NCBI RefSeq assembly: GCF_027257875.1
Contig: NZ_JAPVQY010000002.1
Coordinates: forward strand, 38,674 to 102,673
Length of the DNA: 64,000 bases
Source: Burkholderia sp. IMCC1007
GTDB taxonomy: Bacteria; Pseudomonadota; Gammaproteobacteria; Burkholderiales; Burkholderiaceae
Direction: 5' to 3'
Below are positions 16,866 through 26,690 of the stretch, piece by piece. A model generated the notes under the pieces. It searched no databases. It had not been told where the DNA came from and saw only the letters and a list, made by a program, of their open reading frames with translations. A program made the translations under genes and the position numbers. Numbering within the stretch: position 1 is the stretch's first letter; each line of letters starts with the position of its first letter.

Positions 16866-16900
16866 TTGACAATTCTATCAGCTTCGACTTTAATGTCACC
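16866..16900 (+). promoter_or_regulatory. Promoter/operator of the RND efflux operon, copy A of the shared element
   Basis: TTGACA (16866-16871) and TTTAAT (16889-16894) are spaced by 17 bases and followed by GTCACC. The element matches the VOC-operon copy at 15958-15992 at 27 of 35 positions. Transcription should start near 16901, leaving a leader of about 80 bases before the efflux adaptor gene. The TetR gene on the other strand begins 24 bases away. Confidence 0.75.
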
Positions 16901-16982
16901 ATCGATCGATGCTTGTCGGTATAAACCCTGACGAATGATCGATCCCCTTTCCTCTTGGTAACCCCCTTGCTCTGGAAACATC

Positions 16983-18143
16983 GTGAAACTCCCAGGTCTT
17001 GAAACGCGATCGTCCTCGCGCCCGTCTTCCGCTGCGTTGCCCCGTCAGGCGGGCCTTTGTGTCGCCGTGTGCGGCGCGGTCCTGCTCGCGGCTTGTCATA
17101 CGCGCGAACCTGCCGCCCCCGAGGTGAAGCCCGTCGTCGCGCTCGCCGTGCATGCCGACGGTACGCCGGACGCCACGTCGTTGCCGGCCCAGGTCGACGC
17201 GCGCTACGCGACGACGCTTTCGTTTCGCGTCGGCGGCAAAATCGCCGCGCGCCGCGTACACCTGGGCGATACGGTGAAAGCCGGGCAAGTGCTCGCACTG
17301 CTCGACCCCACCGACCTGCGCAACAACGCAGCGAACGCACGCGCGCAGCTCGATGCGGCAGCCCACCAGCTCGCCTATCAGAAGCAGCAGCTCGCACGGG
17401 ATCAAGCGCAGGCGCAGGCCAACCTGATCGCCCCGGCGCAGCTGGAGCAAACGCAGAACGCGTATGCAACGGCGCTCGCGCAGCACAATTCGGCGTTGGC
17501 TCAGATGGCGCTGGCCGAAGACCACCTGCGCTATACCACGTTGGTCGCGGACCACGACGGCGTGATCAAGTCCGAGGACGCCGACACGGGCCAGAACGTC
17601 GAGCAAGGGCAGGCCGTCTATCACCTCGATTGGAGCGGCGATGTCGATATCGCCTGCGACGCCGCCGAGAGCGCATTGAATTCGCTCAACGTCGGCCAGC
17701 CTGCGAAGGTCACGCTGTCGGCTATGCCCGGCAAGACATTCGAAGCACGCGTGCGCGAGGTCGCGCCGAGCGCCGATCAGCAAAGCCGCACCTGGCGCGT
17801 CAAGCTGACGCTCATTGCGTCGACGCCCGAGATACGGCTCGGCATGACGGCTCAGGTGCAGTTCGATATCGCCCACGCGAACAACGGCGGTTCCGCGTTC
17901 GCGCTGCCGGCCACGGCGCTCTTTCACGATGGCGACAAGCCCGCCGTCTGGGTCGTTCAAGCGGGCACCGACAAGCTCGTGCTGCGTCCCGTCACCGTCA
18001 CCAACTACGGCGAGCGGACAGTTGAAGTCGCCGCAGGCCTGCATGACGGCGAACGCGTCGTCGTGCAGGGCGTCCATACCGTGAGCGCCGGCGAGCATGT
18101 GCAAGTCGTCGCCCCGTTGCACCCCGAGGACTTCGCATCATGA
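16983..18143 (+). CDS. RND efflux periplasmic adaptor (membrane fusion protein)
   Basis: 386-residue lipoprotein; the lipobox LLAAC places the lipidated Cys at residue 38. The barrel-sandwich/lipoyl halves flank a hairpin: LSFRVGGKIAARRVHLGDTVKAGQ before, and YTTLVADHDGVIKSEDADTGQNV after a glutamine- and alanine-rich coiled coil at about 105-185. It bridges the inner-membrane pump and the outer-membrane channel. The start is GTG. Its stop overlaps the pump start as ATGA. The order adaptor, pump, channel is the usual three-gene RND operon. Confidence 0.93.
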   Translation: MKLPGLETRSSSRPSSAALPRQAGLCVAVCGAVLLAACHTREPAAPEVKPVVALAVHADGTPDATSLPAQVDARYATTLSFRVGGKIAARRVHLGDTVKAGQVLALLDPTDLRNNAANARAQLDAAAHQLAYQKQQLARDQAQAQANLIAPAQLEQTQNAYATALAQHNSALAQMALAEDHLRYTTLVADHDGVIKSEDADTGQNVEQGQAVYHLDWSGDVDIACDAAESALNSLNVGQPAKVTLSAMPGKTFEARVREVAPSADQQSRTWRVKLTLIASTPEIRLGMTAQVQFDIAHANNGGSAFALPATALFHDGDKPAVWVVQAGTDKLVLRPVTVTNYGERTVEVAAGLHDGERVVVQGVHTVSAGEHVQVVAPLHPEDFAS

Positions 18144-21100
18144 GCATCGTCGATCACGAAAAGGCGGGCGACACGACGCCCGCCGCCGCTCCGCACGCTG
18201 AAAGCAAAGGCAAAGGCGGCTTCAACCTGTCCGAATGGGCGCTGCGTCATCAGCAGCTCGTCGTTTACCTGATCGGTCTGATGACGCTGTTCGGCGTCAT
18301 CGGCTACACCCATCTTTCGCAATCCGAAGATCCGCCGTTCACGTTCCGGACGATGGTCATTCAAACGTATTGGCCCGGCGCGAGCGCACGCGAAGTGCAG
18401 GAGCAGGTCACGGATCGCATCGCGCGCCAGCTTCAGGCCGCGCCCTACGTCGACAACATCAAGAGCTATTCGCGCCCCGGCGAGTCGATGATCTTCTTTG
18501 CGATGAAGGACTCGGCCCCCGTCAAGGACGTGCCCGAAACCTGGTATCAGGTGCGCAAGAAGGTCGGCGACATCCGGGCAACGCTGCCGCAAGGCATCGT
18601 CGGCCCGTTCTTCAACGACGAGTTCGGCGACGTCTATACGAACATCTATGCGCTGGAAGGCGACGGCTTCTCGGCCGCGCAGCTGCACGACTATGCGGAC
18701 CAGTTGCGCACGGTGCTCCTGCGCGTGCCCGGCGTCGCGAAGGTCGATTACTTCGGCGACCCCGGCCAGCACATCTTCATCGAAATCTCGAACCCGCAGT
18801 TGACGAAGCTCGCGATCACGCCCGCGGAGCTCGCTCACGCGATCGATGCGCAGAACGCCGTGGCGCCGGTCGGCACGTTCACTACGTCCGACGATCGCGT
18901 ATTCGTGCGCACGAGCGGTGCGTTCAAGGACGTGCACGCGCTCGAGGACATGCTGATTTCGGTGAATCACCGTACATTCCGCCTCGGCGACATCGCCAAG
19001 ATCCACCGCGGCTATGACGATCCGCCCGTCACGCAGATGCGCACGAACGGCCATGCCGTGCTCGGGATCGGCGTCACGATGCAGGCAGGCGGCGACGTGA
19101 TCCGGCTGGGCAAGGCGCTCGACAGCGGGCGCGCCGAATTGCAGGCACGCCTGCCCGCGGGGCTCAAGCTCGTGCAGATCTCGAGCATGCCCGACACGGT
19201 CAAGCATTCGGTCGACGATTTCGTCGAGGCCGTGGCCGAGGCCGTCGCGATCGTGCTGGTGGTCAGCCTCGTGTCGCTGGGCCTGCGCACCGGCATGGTC
19301 GTCGTGATCTCGATCCCGATCGTGCTCGCCGTGACGTCGCTGTGCATGTATCTGTTCGGCATCGGCCTGAACAAGGTCTCGCTCGGCACCCTCGTGCTCG
19401 CGCTCGGATTGCTCGTGGACGACGCCATCATCGCCGTCGAGATGATGGCCGTGAAACTCGAGCAAGGCTGGAGCCGCATGCGCTCGGCGGCATTCGCCTA
19501 TTCGAGCACGGCCTTTCCGATGTTGACGGGCACGCTCGTCACCGTATCGGGCTTCCTGCCGATCGCGCTCGCGAAGTCGAGCACCGGTGAATACACGCGC
19601 TCGATCTTCGAAGTGTCGGCGATCGCGCTCATCGTTTCATGGTTCGCCGCCGTCGTGCTCGTTCCGCTGCTCGGTTATCACCTGCTCCCCGAGCGCAAGG
19701 CGGGCGAGCACGGTGGCCACGGCCATGACGACGATATCTACAACACGGGTTTCTATCGCCGCATGGGCGGCTGGGTGGCCTGGTGCATCGAGCACCGCTG
19801 GTTGGTGCTGGGCGCAACGGCCATCGCGTTCGCCGTCGCCATGGCCGCTTTCACTCGCGTGCCGAAGCAGTTCTTCCCGAACTCCGAGCGCCCCGAGTTG
19901 CTCGTCGATATGCGCCTGCCCGAGGGGGCGTCGTTCGCCGCGACGCTGCGTGAAGCACAACGCCTCGAGCAGACGCTGCGCGGCCGCCCCGAGATCGATC
20001 GTGTCGTCGACTTCGTCGGCACGGGCGCGCCCCGCTTCTATCTGCCGCTCGACCAGCAATTGCAGCAGCCGAACTTCGCGCAATTCGTCATCACGGCAAA
20101 GGACGTCGAGGAACGGGAAAAGCTCATGAAATGGCTCGAAGCGTCGCTCGAGAAGCAATTCCCCGGCGTACGCACACGTGTGGCGCGACTCGAGAACGGG
20201 CCGCCGGTCGGTTATCCGATTCAATTCCGCGTGAGCGGAGACAACATCGCGACCGTGCACGAGATCTCGCAAAAGGTGGCGGACAAGGTTCGTGCCGATG
20301 CGCGTACGCGCAATGTGCAGTTCGACTGGGATGAGCCGCAAGAACGCTCGCTGTCGTTCCAGATCGACCAGAACCGGGCGCGTCAACTCGGCGTGACCTC
20401 GCAGGATGTGTCGAACTTCCTCGCGATGACGCTTTCCGGCTACACGGTCACGCAGTACCGCGAGCGCGACAAGCTGATCGATGTCGATCTGCGCGCACCC
20501 AGGAGCGAGCGCGTCGATCCGTCGCAACTCACGGGCCTGGCCATTCCGACACCCAGCGGCCCCGTGCCGCTCGGCACGCTCGGCCATGTGCGCACGGCGC
20601 TCGAGTACGGCGTGATCTGGGAACGCGATCGACAGCCGACCATCACGGTGCAAGCCGACATTCGCGGCGACGCGCAAGGTATCGACGTCACGCAGGACAT
20701 CGACCGGCAACTGAGCCAGTTGCGCGCGCAACTTCCGATCGGCTATCGCATCGTGGTGGGCGGCTCGGTCGAGGAAAGCACGAAGGGCCAGACGTCGATC
20801 AATGCCGAAATGCCGATCCTCATCATCGCAGTGCTGACCCTGCTCATGATCCAGCTGCAGAGCTTCGCGCGCACGTTCATCGTCGTGCTGACCGCCCCGC
20901 TCGGCTTGATCGGCGTCGTCGCCGCGCTGCTGCTGCTCGGCGAACCGTTCGGGTTCGTCGCGATGCTCGGCGTGATCGCGATGTTCGGCATCATCATGCG
21001 CAATTCGGTGATCCTCGTCGATCAGATCGAGCAGGACATCGCGGCAGGCCAGCCCCGTTTCGATGCAATCGTCGGCGCGACAGTCAGGCGCTTCCGCCCG

Positions 21101-21313
21101 ATCATGCTCACGGCCGCCGCCGCGGTGCTGGCGTTGATTCCGCTCCTTCGTTCAGGCTTCTTCGGCCCGATGGCTACGTCGCTCATGGGCGGCATCACGA
21201 TCGCCACCGTGCTCACGCTGTTCTTCCTGCCGGCCCTTTATGCGACTTCCTTCCGTGTTCGGCGCGATGAGCGCGCACTGCAACAGCGCGTCGTCGAACA
21301 CGCGGAGATCTGA
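18140..21313 (+). CDS. RND-family efflux pump, inner membrane
   Basis: 1057 residues, full length for the HAE1/AcrB superfamily, with 12 expected membrane segments and two large periplasmic loops. The paired acidic residues of TM4 are present in GLLVDDAIIAVEMM (proton relay), and the second half repeats the pattern with MFGIIMRNSVILVDQIEQD. A His/Asp-rich linker (HGGHGHDDD) lies in the cytoplasmic stretch after TM6. Proton-driven export of a hydrophobic or aromatic compound is expected. Overlap with the adaptor gene (4 bases) and a 2-base gap to the channel gene show one operon. Co-regulation with the VOC-FAH-ligase operon is inferred from the shared promoter. Confidence 0.95.
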   Translation: MSIVDHEKAGDTTPAAAPHAESKGKGGFNLSEWALRHQQLVVYLIGLMTLFGVIGYTHLSQSEDPPFTFRTMVIQTYWPGASAREVQEQVTDRIARQLQAAPYVDNIKSYSRPGESMIFFAMKDSAPVKDVPETWYQVRKKVGDIRATLPQGIVGPFFNDEFGDVYTNIYALEGDGFSAAQLHDYADQLRTVLLRVPGVAKVDYFGDPGQHIFIEISNPQLTKLAITPAELAHAIDAQNAVAPVGTFTTSDDRVFVRTSGAFKDVHALEDMLISVNHRTFRLGDIAKIHRGYDDPPVTQMRTNGHAVLGIGVTMQAGGDVIRLGKALDSGRAELQARLPAGLKLVQISSMPDTVKHSVDDFVEAVAEAVAIVLVVSLVSLGLRTGMVVVISIPIVLAVTSLCMYLFGIGLNKVSLGTLVLALGLLVDDAIIAVEMMAVKLEQGWSRMRSAAFAYSSTAFPMLTGTLVTVSGFLPIALAKSSTGEYTRSIFEVSAIALIVSWFAAVVLVPLLGYHLLPERKAGEHGGHGHDDDIYNTGFYRRMGGWVAWCIEHRWLVLGATAIAFAVAMAAFTRVPKQFFPNSERPELLVDMRLPEGASFAATLREAQRLEQTLRGRPEIDRVVDFVGTGAPRFYLPLDQQLQQPNFAQFVITAKDVEEREKLMKWLEASLEKQFPGVRTRVARLENGPPVGYPIQFRVSGDNIATVHEISQKVADKVRADARTRNVQFDWDEPQERSLSFQIDQNRARQLGVTSQDVSNFLAMTLSGYTVTQYRERDKLIDVDLRAPRSERVDPSQLTGLAIPTPSGPVPLGTLGHVRTALEYGVIWERDRQPTITVQADIRGDAQGIDVTQDIDRQLSQLRAQLPIGYRIVVGGSVEESTKGQTSINAEMPILIIAVLTLLMIQLQSFARTFIVVLTAPLGLIGVVAALLLLGEPFGFVAMLGVIAMFGIIMRNSVILVDQIEQDIAAGQPRFDAIVGATVRRFRPIMLTAAAAVLALIPLLRSGFFGPMATSLMGGITIATVLTLFFLPALYATSFRVRRDERALQQRVVEHAEI

Positions 21314-21315
21314 TC

Positions 21316-22779
21316 ATGCAACTTGCCATCAAGACATCCGTTATCGCCGTATTCGCGGCACTTGCAACGAGCGCGTGCTCGTTGGGACCGAGCGGTGCGC
21401 CGCCCGCGATGCCGTCGCCCGCGCATTATGGCGCGCAGCCGCAACCGCAGCAGACCGTCGCGGCGGGCGGTACAGCGCAACATTTCGATGTCGGCGCAGC
21501 GCCGGTCCCGCAATGGTGGAAGCTGTATCGCTCCGACGCGCTCGATGCGCTGGTCGGCGAAGGGCTGCGCAACAACCCGACGCTCACCGCCACGCAGCGG
21601 TCGCTGAATGCCGCGCAGCAGGAACTGCGGGCCCAGATCGGCGCTTCGACGTTGCCGTCGATCGACGCGGGCGCACAGGTCGAGCGTACGCGTTCGCCCG
21701 TCGTCCCCGGCATCGGTCCAAGCACCGAACGCTACAACGTCTTCGTCGGTCAGCTGCAGGCGCAGTACAACTTCGATCTGTTCGGCGCCACGCGCTACGG
21801 GAACAAGGCCAGCGCGGCTCGCGTCGACGTGCAGGCGTATGAACTGGCGGCGGCGCGCCGCGCGCTCGCCGCGAATATCGTCGGCGCCGCCATCCATGTC
21901 GCGACGCTCGATCGTCAGATCGCGCTCACCGAACGTCTCGTGACGCTCGCCGGCGATACGTCGCGCGACGATGCGCTGCGTCAGGCGCTCGGCTCGATCT
22001 CGCATGCGCAGGCACTGGCCTCCGCGCGGCAGGCCAGTGCACTCGCCGCGACCCTCCCGCCGCTGCGGCAGCAGCGCGCGAGCACCGTCCACGCGCTGGC
22101 CGTGCTGTTGGGTCGAACGCCGGATGCGGCGCCTGTCGTCCCCGATCTGGATAGCCTTGCGCTGCCCGAGCGCCTGCCGGTCGCCGTACCGGCGCAGTTG
22201 CTGCGCTCGCGTCCGGATATTCAGGCTGCCGAAGCGGCTTTACAAGCGGCCGCGGCCGATGTCGGTCAAGCGACGGCGCAGCTCTTCCCGAGCCTGTCGC
22301 TGACGGCCTCGATGGGCCGTGCCGGCTTCAGTTGGCCGGCCCTGCTCACCGGCGCCGGCGGCATATGGGCGATCGGTGCGAGTGCTGCGCAGCCGATCTT
22401 CCATGGCGGCGCGTTGCTCGCGCATCGGCGTGCAACGAAGGAGACGTACGAGGCAGCGGTACTGCACTACAAATCGACGGTGCTGTCCGCCTTCGAGAAC
22501 GTCGCCGACTCGCTCGCCGCGCTCGACAACGACGCGCAGACGCTCGCATCGACCGAAATCGAGGCGCGCGCCGCGCATGAACTGTTCGACGAAACGACGT
22601 CGCGTTATCGGCTCGGGTCCTTGCCGATATCGGCGGCTCAAGCCAGCGAACAGCAGTTTCTGACTGCACGGCTCGACGCGGTCCGCGCGCAGAGCCAGCG
22701 GCTCGGCGATACCGCCGCGCTGTTCCAAGCGATGGGCGAATTGCCGCCTGAGCCGGGGAAGTCGGCGTCGCACGATTGA
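21316..22779 (+). CDS. Outer membrane efflux channel (OprM/NodT family lipoprotein)
   Basis: 487 residues with a lipoprotein signal ending at Cys21 (ATSAC). Two TolC-type repeats are visible, with PQWWKLYRSDALDALV and NNPTLTATQRSLNAAQQ in the first, and RSRPDIQAAEAALQAAAADVGQATAQLFPSL in pieces through the second. It completes the tripartite pump. The gene starts 2 bases after the pump stop and no terminator was seen before pqiA, about 100 bases on. Confidence 0.94.
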   Translation: MQLAIKTSVIAVFAALATSACSLGPSGAPPAMPSPAHYGAQPQPQQTVAAGGTAQHFDVGAAPVPQWWKLYRSDALDALVGEGLRNNPTLTATQRSLNAAQQELRAQIGASTLPSIDAGAQVERTRSPVVPGIGPSTERYNVFVGQLQAQYNFDLFGATRYGNKASAARVDVQAYELAAARRALAANIVGAAIHVATLDRQIALTERLVTLAGDTSRDDALRQALGSISHAQALASARQASALAATLPPLRQQRASTVHALAVLLGRTPDAAPVVPDLDSLALPERLPVAVPAQLLRSRPDIQAAEAALQAAAADVGQATAQLFPSLSLTASMGRAGFSWPALLTGAGGIWAIGASAAQPIFHGGALLAHRRATKETYEAAVLHYKSTVLSAFENVADSLAALDNDAQTLASTEIEARAAHELFDETTSRYRLGSLPISAAQASEQQFLTARLDAVRAQSQRLGDTAALFQAMGELPPEPGKSASHD

Positions 22780-22885
22780 TTCGCGCGCGTCCGGTCCGTT
22801 TGCGATCGTGACGGGCCGGCACGCGAGAAGCGCGCCGCCCCGCCACGATCGGTCGCCCATGTTCGTCCGTTTGATTTTCTTCCCT

Positions 22886-24229
22886 ATGGAACATCGAGAT
22901 TTGATTGCCTGCCACGAGTGCGACGCGCTCTTTCGCAAGCCGCCGCGTCTGCGCGGCCTGGTTGCGCACTGCTCGTCTTGCGGCGCAAGCATGAAAGGCA
23001 TGCGTCACGCCGGTCTGACGCTCGAAAAAGTCTGCGCAGTCACGGTCGCCGCACTGATCACGTTCCTGATCGCGCAGGCGTTCCCGGTACTCGCGCTGGA
23101 AACCAATGGCCTGACGTCGCACGCGACGCTTTTTGAAGCCGTTCAGGCGCTATGGAAAGGCCATATGCAGATCGTTGCAGCAATGGTCTTTTGCACGACG
23201 ATGCTGTTCCCGTCGTTCGAACTCGTCGCGCTGCTCTATCTGTTGCTGCCGCTGCGCACGGGCCGTGTGCCACGCGCTTTCGACGCGGTGCTGCGCGCCG
23301 TTCAATTCGTGCGTCCGTGGGGCATGACCGAGGTATTCATGCTCGGGGTGCTCATTACGATCGTGAAGATGGTGAGCCTCGCGCGCGTCATCCCGGGCAC
23401 GTCGCTGTTCGCGTTCGGCGCGTTGACGCTGATGTTTTGCGTGATCGCGGCTTTCGACCCCTGCATGCTGTGGGAGATTCGCGACGAGGTCATGAATCGG
23501 GGCGGCGCTCCCGCCAGGCCGACGCGGCGGCGCAACTCGCAGCGTGACGTGCATGGCGGTGCTGCGCGTGCCGATGCGTCCGCAACGGCCTCCGTCACCG
23601 CCAGGCACGCCGGCTTCATCGCCTGTCACTGCTGCGGGCTCGTTCACTCGCGCAGCGCGCAAGTCTCCGATTCACACTGTGTCCGGTGCCGCTCACCGCT
23701 GCACGCGCGGCGCCCCGCCAGCATCACGCGCACTTTCGGGCTGCTGCTTGCCGCTGCTTTGCTTTATATCCCGGCCAATCTGTTGCCGATCATGCATACC
23801 GCATCGCTCGGACGCGCCGAGGACGACACGATTCTCGGCGGCATCGCTTACTTCTGGCAGTCGGGCGATTGGCCGCTCGCGGTCGTCGTGTTCGTCGCCA
23901 GCGTCATGGTGCCGATGCTCAAGCTCGCCATTCTCACGCTGCAAACCGTCGCCGCCTGGCGCGGTTCCGACTGGCAGCCGCTCCAGCGCGCCAGGCTCTA
24001 CCGGATGGTGGAGCGCGTCGGGCGCTGGTCGATGCTCGACGTCTTCGTCGTGTCGCTCACCGTGGCACTCGTGCATTTCGGATCGCTGGCGCAGATCACC
24101 GCGGGACCGGGCGCTTTGGCCTTCGGTTCGGTCGTGGTGCTGACCATGCTCGCAGCGAACGAGTTCGATCCGCGCCTGATCTGGGACAACGTCCGGCGCC
24201 GGCCGGCACGCTCTTCCGCACGATCGTAG
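22886..24229 (+). CDS. pqiA: Paraquat-inducible protein A family membrane protein
   Basis: About 447 residues with two PqiA repeats. Each begins with a zinc-ribbon-like cysteine pair set (CHECDALF...CSSCGAS near residue 10 and CHCCGLVHSR...CVRCRSPL near 250) followed by four membrane segments, with LLYIPANLLPIMHTASLG in the second. PqiA is the inner-membrane partner of the MCE protein PqiB in an inter-membrane lipid transport system. ATG at 22886 (MEHRDLIACHEC) fits the family N-terminus; in-frame alternatives at 22859 and 22808 are possible because none has a clear ribosome site. pqiB and pqiC follow. Confidence 0.92.
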   Translation: MEHRDLIACHECDALFRKPPRLRGLVAHCSSCGASMKGMRHAGLTLEKVCAVTVAALITFLIAQAFPVLALETNGLTSHATLFEAVQALWKGHMQIVAAMVFCTTMLFPSFELVALLYLLLPLRTGRVPRAFDAVLRAVQFVRPWGMTEVFMLGVLITIVKMVSLARVIPGTSLFAFGALTLMFCVIAAFDPCMLWEIRDEVMNRGGAPARPTRRRNSQRDVHGGAARADASATASVTARHAGFIACHCCGLVHSRSAQVSDSHCVRCRSPLHARRPASITRTFGLLLAAALLYIPANLLPIMHTASLGRAEDDTILGGIAYFWQSGDWPLAVVVFVASVMVPMLKLAILTLQTVAAWRGSDWQPLQRARLYRMVERVGRWSMLDVFVVSLTVALVHFGSLAQITAGPGALAFGSVVVLTMLAANEFDPRLIWDNVRRRPARSSARS

Positions 24230-24280
24230 TCGCCGCGACCCGTCCGGCTTCGACAACCCTCCATTCGATTTCTTTCTGCG

Positions 24281-25876
24281 ATGCAAATCCATGACTTACC
24301 GCATCCGGAGATCAAGCCTCGCAGCCGCTGGCTTCCTTCTCTGGTATGGCTGATTCCGTTGATCTCGGCGCTGATCGGTATCGCGCTTCTCGCGAAATCC
24401 ATCGCCGATGAAGGGCCGACCGTCACCGTGACCTTCAATGACGCCGAAGGGTTGGAAGCGGGCAAAACGAAGGTCAAATACAAGGATGTCGAGATCGGCA
24501 CCGTGCGCACGATCGCGCTGTCGGACGATCTTCGGCATGTCCGCGCGAAGATCCAGCTCGACAAGGAAGCCGAAAAGTTCGCCACCGACGGAGCGCGATT
24601 CTGGGTGGTGCGTCCGCGCGTCGGCGCGAGCGGCATATCGGGCCTTGGCACGTTGCTGTCCGGCGCGTATATCGGCGCCGATATCGGCCGCTCGACCGTG
24701 CGCACAACAGCGTTCACCGGTCTCGAGAATCCGCCGATCGTGACCGCCGACCAGCAGGGACATCCATACACGCTGCGAGGCGATTCGCTCGGCTCGCTGG
24801 ATATCGGTGCACCCATCTTCTACCGCAGGATTCGAGTCGGGCAAGTCGTCGGGTTCTCGCTCGACCCCAAGGGATCGGGCGTGATCGTCAACGTGTTCGT
24901 CAATGCGCCATACGACAAGTACGTCGGTACCGACACGCGGTGGTGGCACGCGAGCGGCGTCGATCTGCGCCTCGACTCCGGCGGGCTCAAGCTCAACACG
25001 CAATCGCTTGCCACCGTCGTCATGGGCGGGCTGGCCTTCGAAGCGCCGCCCGGACAAGATGCGGGCCCGCACGCCGCCGACGGCGCGACGTTCAGGCTCG
25101 CGTCGGACGAAAGCGACGCCATGCGCGAGCCGGACGGCGCGCCGCTCTATGTCGCCATGCATTTCAATCAGTCGCTGCGCGGGCTGTCGGTCGGCGCACC
25201 GGTGGATCTGCGCGGCATCACGCTGGGTCAAGTGACGAAGATCGGTCTCGAGTACGACGAGAAGGCCCAGAATTTCAGCATGGAAGCGACCATGGCGCTC
25301 TATCCGGACCGGCTCAGCCGCCGTTCGAACACGTCGCTGCCTGCGCCGAATAGCCAGGGCGGGCACGACTTGCTGCAACACCTCGTGATGCAAGGGCTGC
25401 GCGGCCAATTGCGAACCGGCAACCTGATCACCGGCCAGCTGTACGTGGCACTCGACATGTTCCCGCATGCGCCGCGCGCGACGGTCAATCTGCGTAACAC
25501 GCCGATCGAGCTGCCCACCGTGCCGAATACGCTCGATGAACTGCAAGTGCAGCTTGCCGAAATCGCCAGGAAGCTCAACCAGGTTCCGTTCGACAAGATC
25601 GGCGCGAATCTGAACGGCACGCTCGAAACTGCGAATCGCCTCTTCGGTCAGCTCAACACGGAGGTCGTTCCGCAAGCGCGCTCCACGCTGGCATCCGCGC
25701 AGAAAACGTTCGACGCGGCACAAGCGACCCTCGGACAAGATTCGCCGATGCAAGCGGACGTTCATGGCGCGATGCAGGAATTGACCCGTACGTTGCAGTC
25801 TCTGAATGGGCTTACGGACTATCTGGAACGCCATCCCGAAGCACTCGTGTTCGGCAAGAAAGGGGATCGTCAATGA
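24281..25876 (+). CDS. pqiB: MCE-domain protein, intermembrane lipid transport
   Basis: 531 residues: one N-terminal membrane anchor (WLPSLVWLIPLISALIGIAL in the first 45 residues) and three MCE/MlaD domains beginning near residues 45, 160 and 285 (TVTFNDAEGLEAGKTKVKYK; TLRGDSLGSLDIGAPIFYR; HFNQSLRGLSVGAPVDLRG). A helical C-terminal tail with LPTVPNTLDELQVQLAEIA follows. PqiB homologues form a periplasm-spanning tube made of MCE rings. The stop overlaps the pqiC start as ATGA. Confidence 0.95.
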   Translation: MQIHDLPHPEIKPRSRWLPSLVWLIPLISALIGIALLAKSIADEGPTVTVTFNDAEGLEAGKTKVKYKDVEIGTVRTIALSDDLRHVRAKIQLDKEAEKFATDGARFWVVRPRVGASGISGLGTLLSGAYIGADIGRSTVRTTAFTGLENPPIVTADQQGHPYTLRGDSLGSLDIGAPIFYRRIRVGQVVGFSLDPKGSGVIVNVFVNAPYDKYVGTDTRWWHASGVDLRLDSGGLKLNTQSLATVVMGGLAFEAPPGQDAGPHAADGATFRLASDESDAMREPDGAPLYVAMHFNQSLRGLSVGAPVDLRGITLGQVTKIGLEYDEKAQNFSMEATMALYPDRLSRRSNTSLPAPNSQGGHDLLQHLVMQGLRGQLRTGNLITGQLYVALDMFPHAPRATVNLRNTPIELPTVPNTLDELQVQLAEIARKLNQVPFDKIGANLNGTLETANRLFGQLNTEVVPQARSTLASAQKTFDAAQATLGQDSPMQADVHGAMQELTRTLQSLNGLTDYLERHPEALVFGKKGDRQ

Positions 25877-26601
25877 TGTTCAACGTAATTCAAAGGCGCG
25901 GCGCCGTCATTCGAGCATTTGCAGCGGCGAGTGCGCTCGCGCTGTCCGCCTGTGCGTCATCGCCGCCAAGTCGGTTCTATACGCTGGCGCCGGATGCGCG
26001 AGCCGGCGCCGCTTCGACCGTTTCCGGTCCCGCTGCGTTGATCGACATTCAGTCTGTCAGCGTGCCGGACCAGGTTGCGCGCAATCAACTCGTCGTCAGG
26101 ATCAGCGACACGCAGGTCGCAGTGCTCGAAAACGAACGCTGGGCGTCGACATTGAGCGATGAAATCCGCATGGCGCTATCGATCGCGGCGACACAGCAGT
26201 TGAGCGACTTCAACGCTCCCCGTCCGAAGCAGCAAGGCGACGCGCACGTCTATCGCGTTGCCGTCGCGATCCAGCGCTTCGAGTCGTGGCCCGGTGCACG
26301 GGTGATCGTCGATGCGACCTGGAGCATTCGCTCGCCGCGAGCGGCCGGTGAAAAGCTGACTTGCCGCAGCACGGTGTTCGAGCCTGTCGGCGCCGGTTAC
26401 GATGCGCTGGCGGACGGTCATCGCCGCGCGCTGACCGCCATCGCGGGGCAACTGGCGGCGACCGTTCGCGCCCTCGACACCGGCGCGGGCGGCCCGCTGA
26501 TGACGACGACTGGCCGTTCAGCGAATTCGGCGCCGACGGTGCTGTGTCCGTCCGCGGCAACCCACATCGCAAACGACGCCATATCGATTCCGGGATCGTA
26601 G
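25873..26601 (+). CDS. pqiC: PqiC-type outer membrane lipoprotein
   Basis: 242 residues with a lipobox LSACA (lipidated Cys27) followed by SSPPSRFYTLAPD, the start of the ABC-type auxiliary lipoprotein (DUF330) domain, and later NERWASTLSDEIRMAL. In E. coli PqiC anchors the PqiB tube at the outer membrane. It overlaps pqiB by 4 bases and completes pqiABC. The last 35 residues are low-complexity and probably not structured. Confidence 0.92.
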   Translation: MMFNVIQRRGAVIRAFAAASALALSACASSPPSRFYTLAPDARAGAASTVSGPAALIDIQSVSVPDQVARNQLVVRISDTQVAVLENERWASTLSDEIRMALSIAATQQLSDFNAPRPKQQGDAHVYRVAVAIQRFESWPGARVIVDATWSIRSPRAAGEKLTCRSTVFEPVGAGYDALADGHRRALTAIAGQLAATVRALDTGAGGPLMTTTGRSANSAPTVLCPSAATHIANDAISIPGS

Positions 26602-26690
26602 CCAGCCCGTTCAGGATTCGCGCAATGAGTGAATACCGCTTGGCTACCCGCGTTGCCGACGGTCAGCCGAGCGGTATGCCGTCATGGCTT

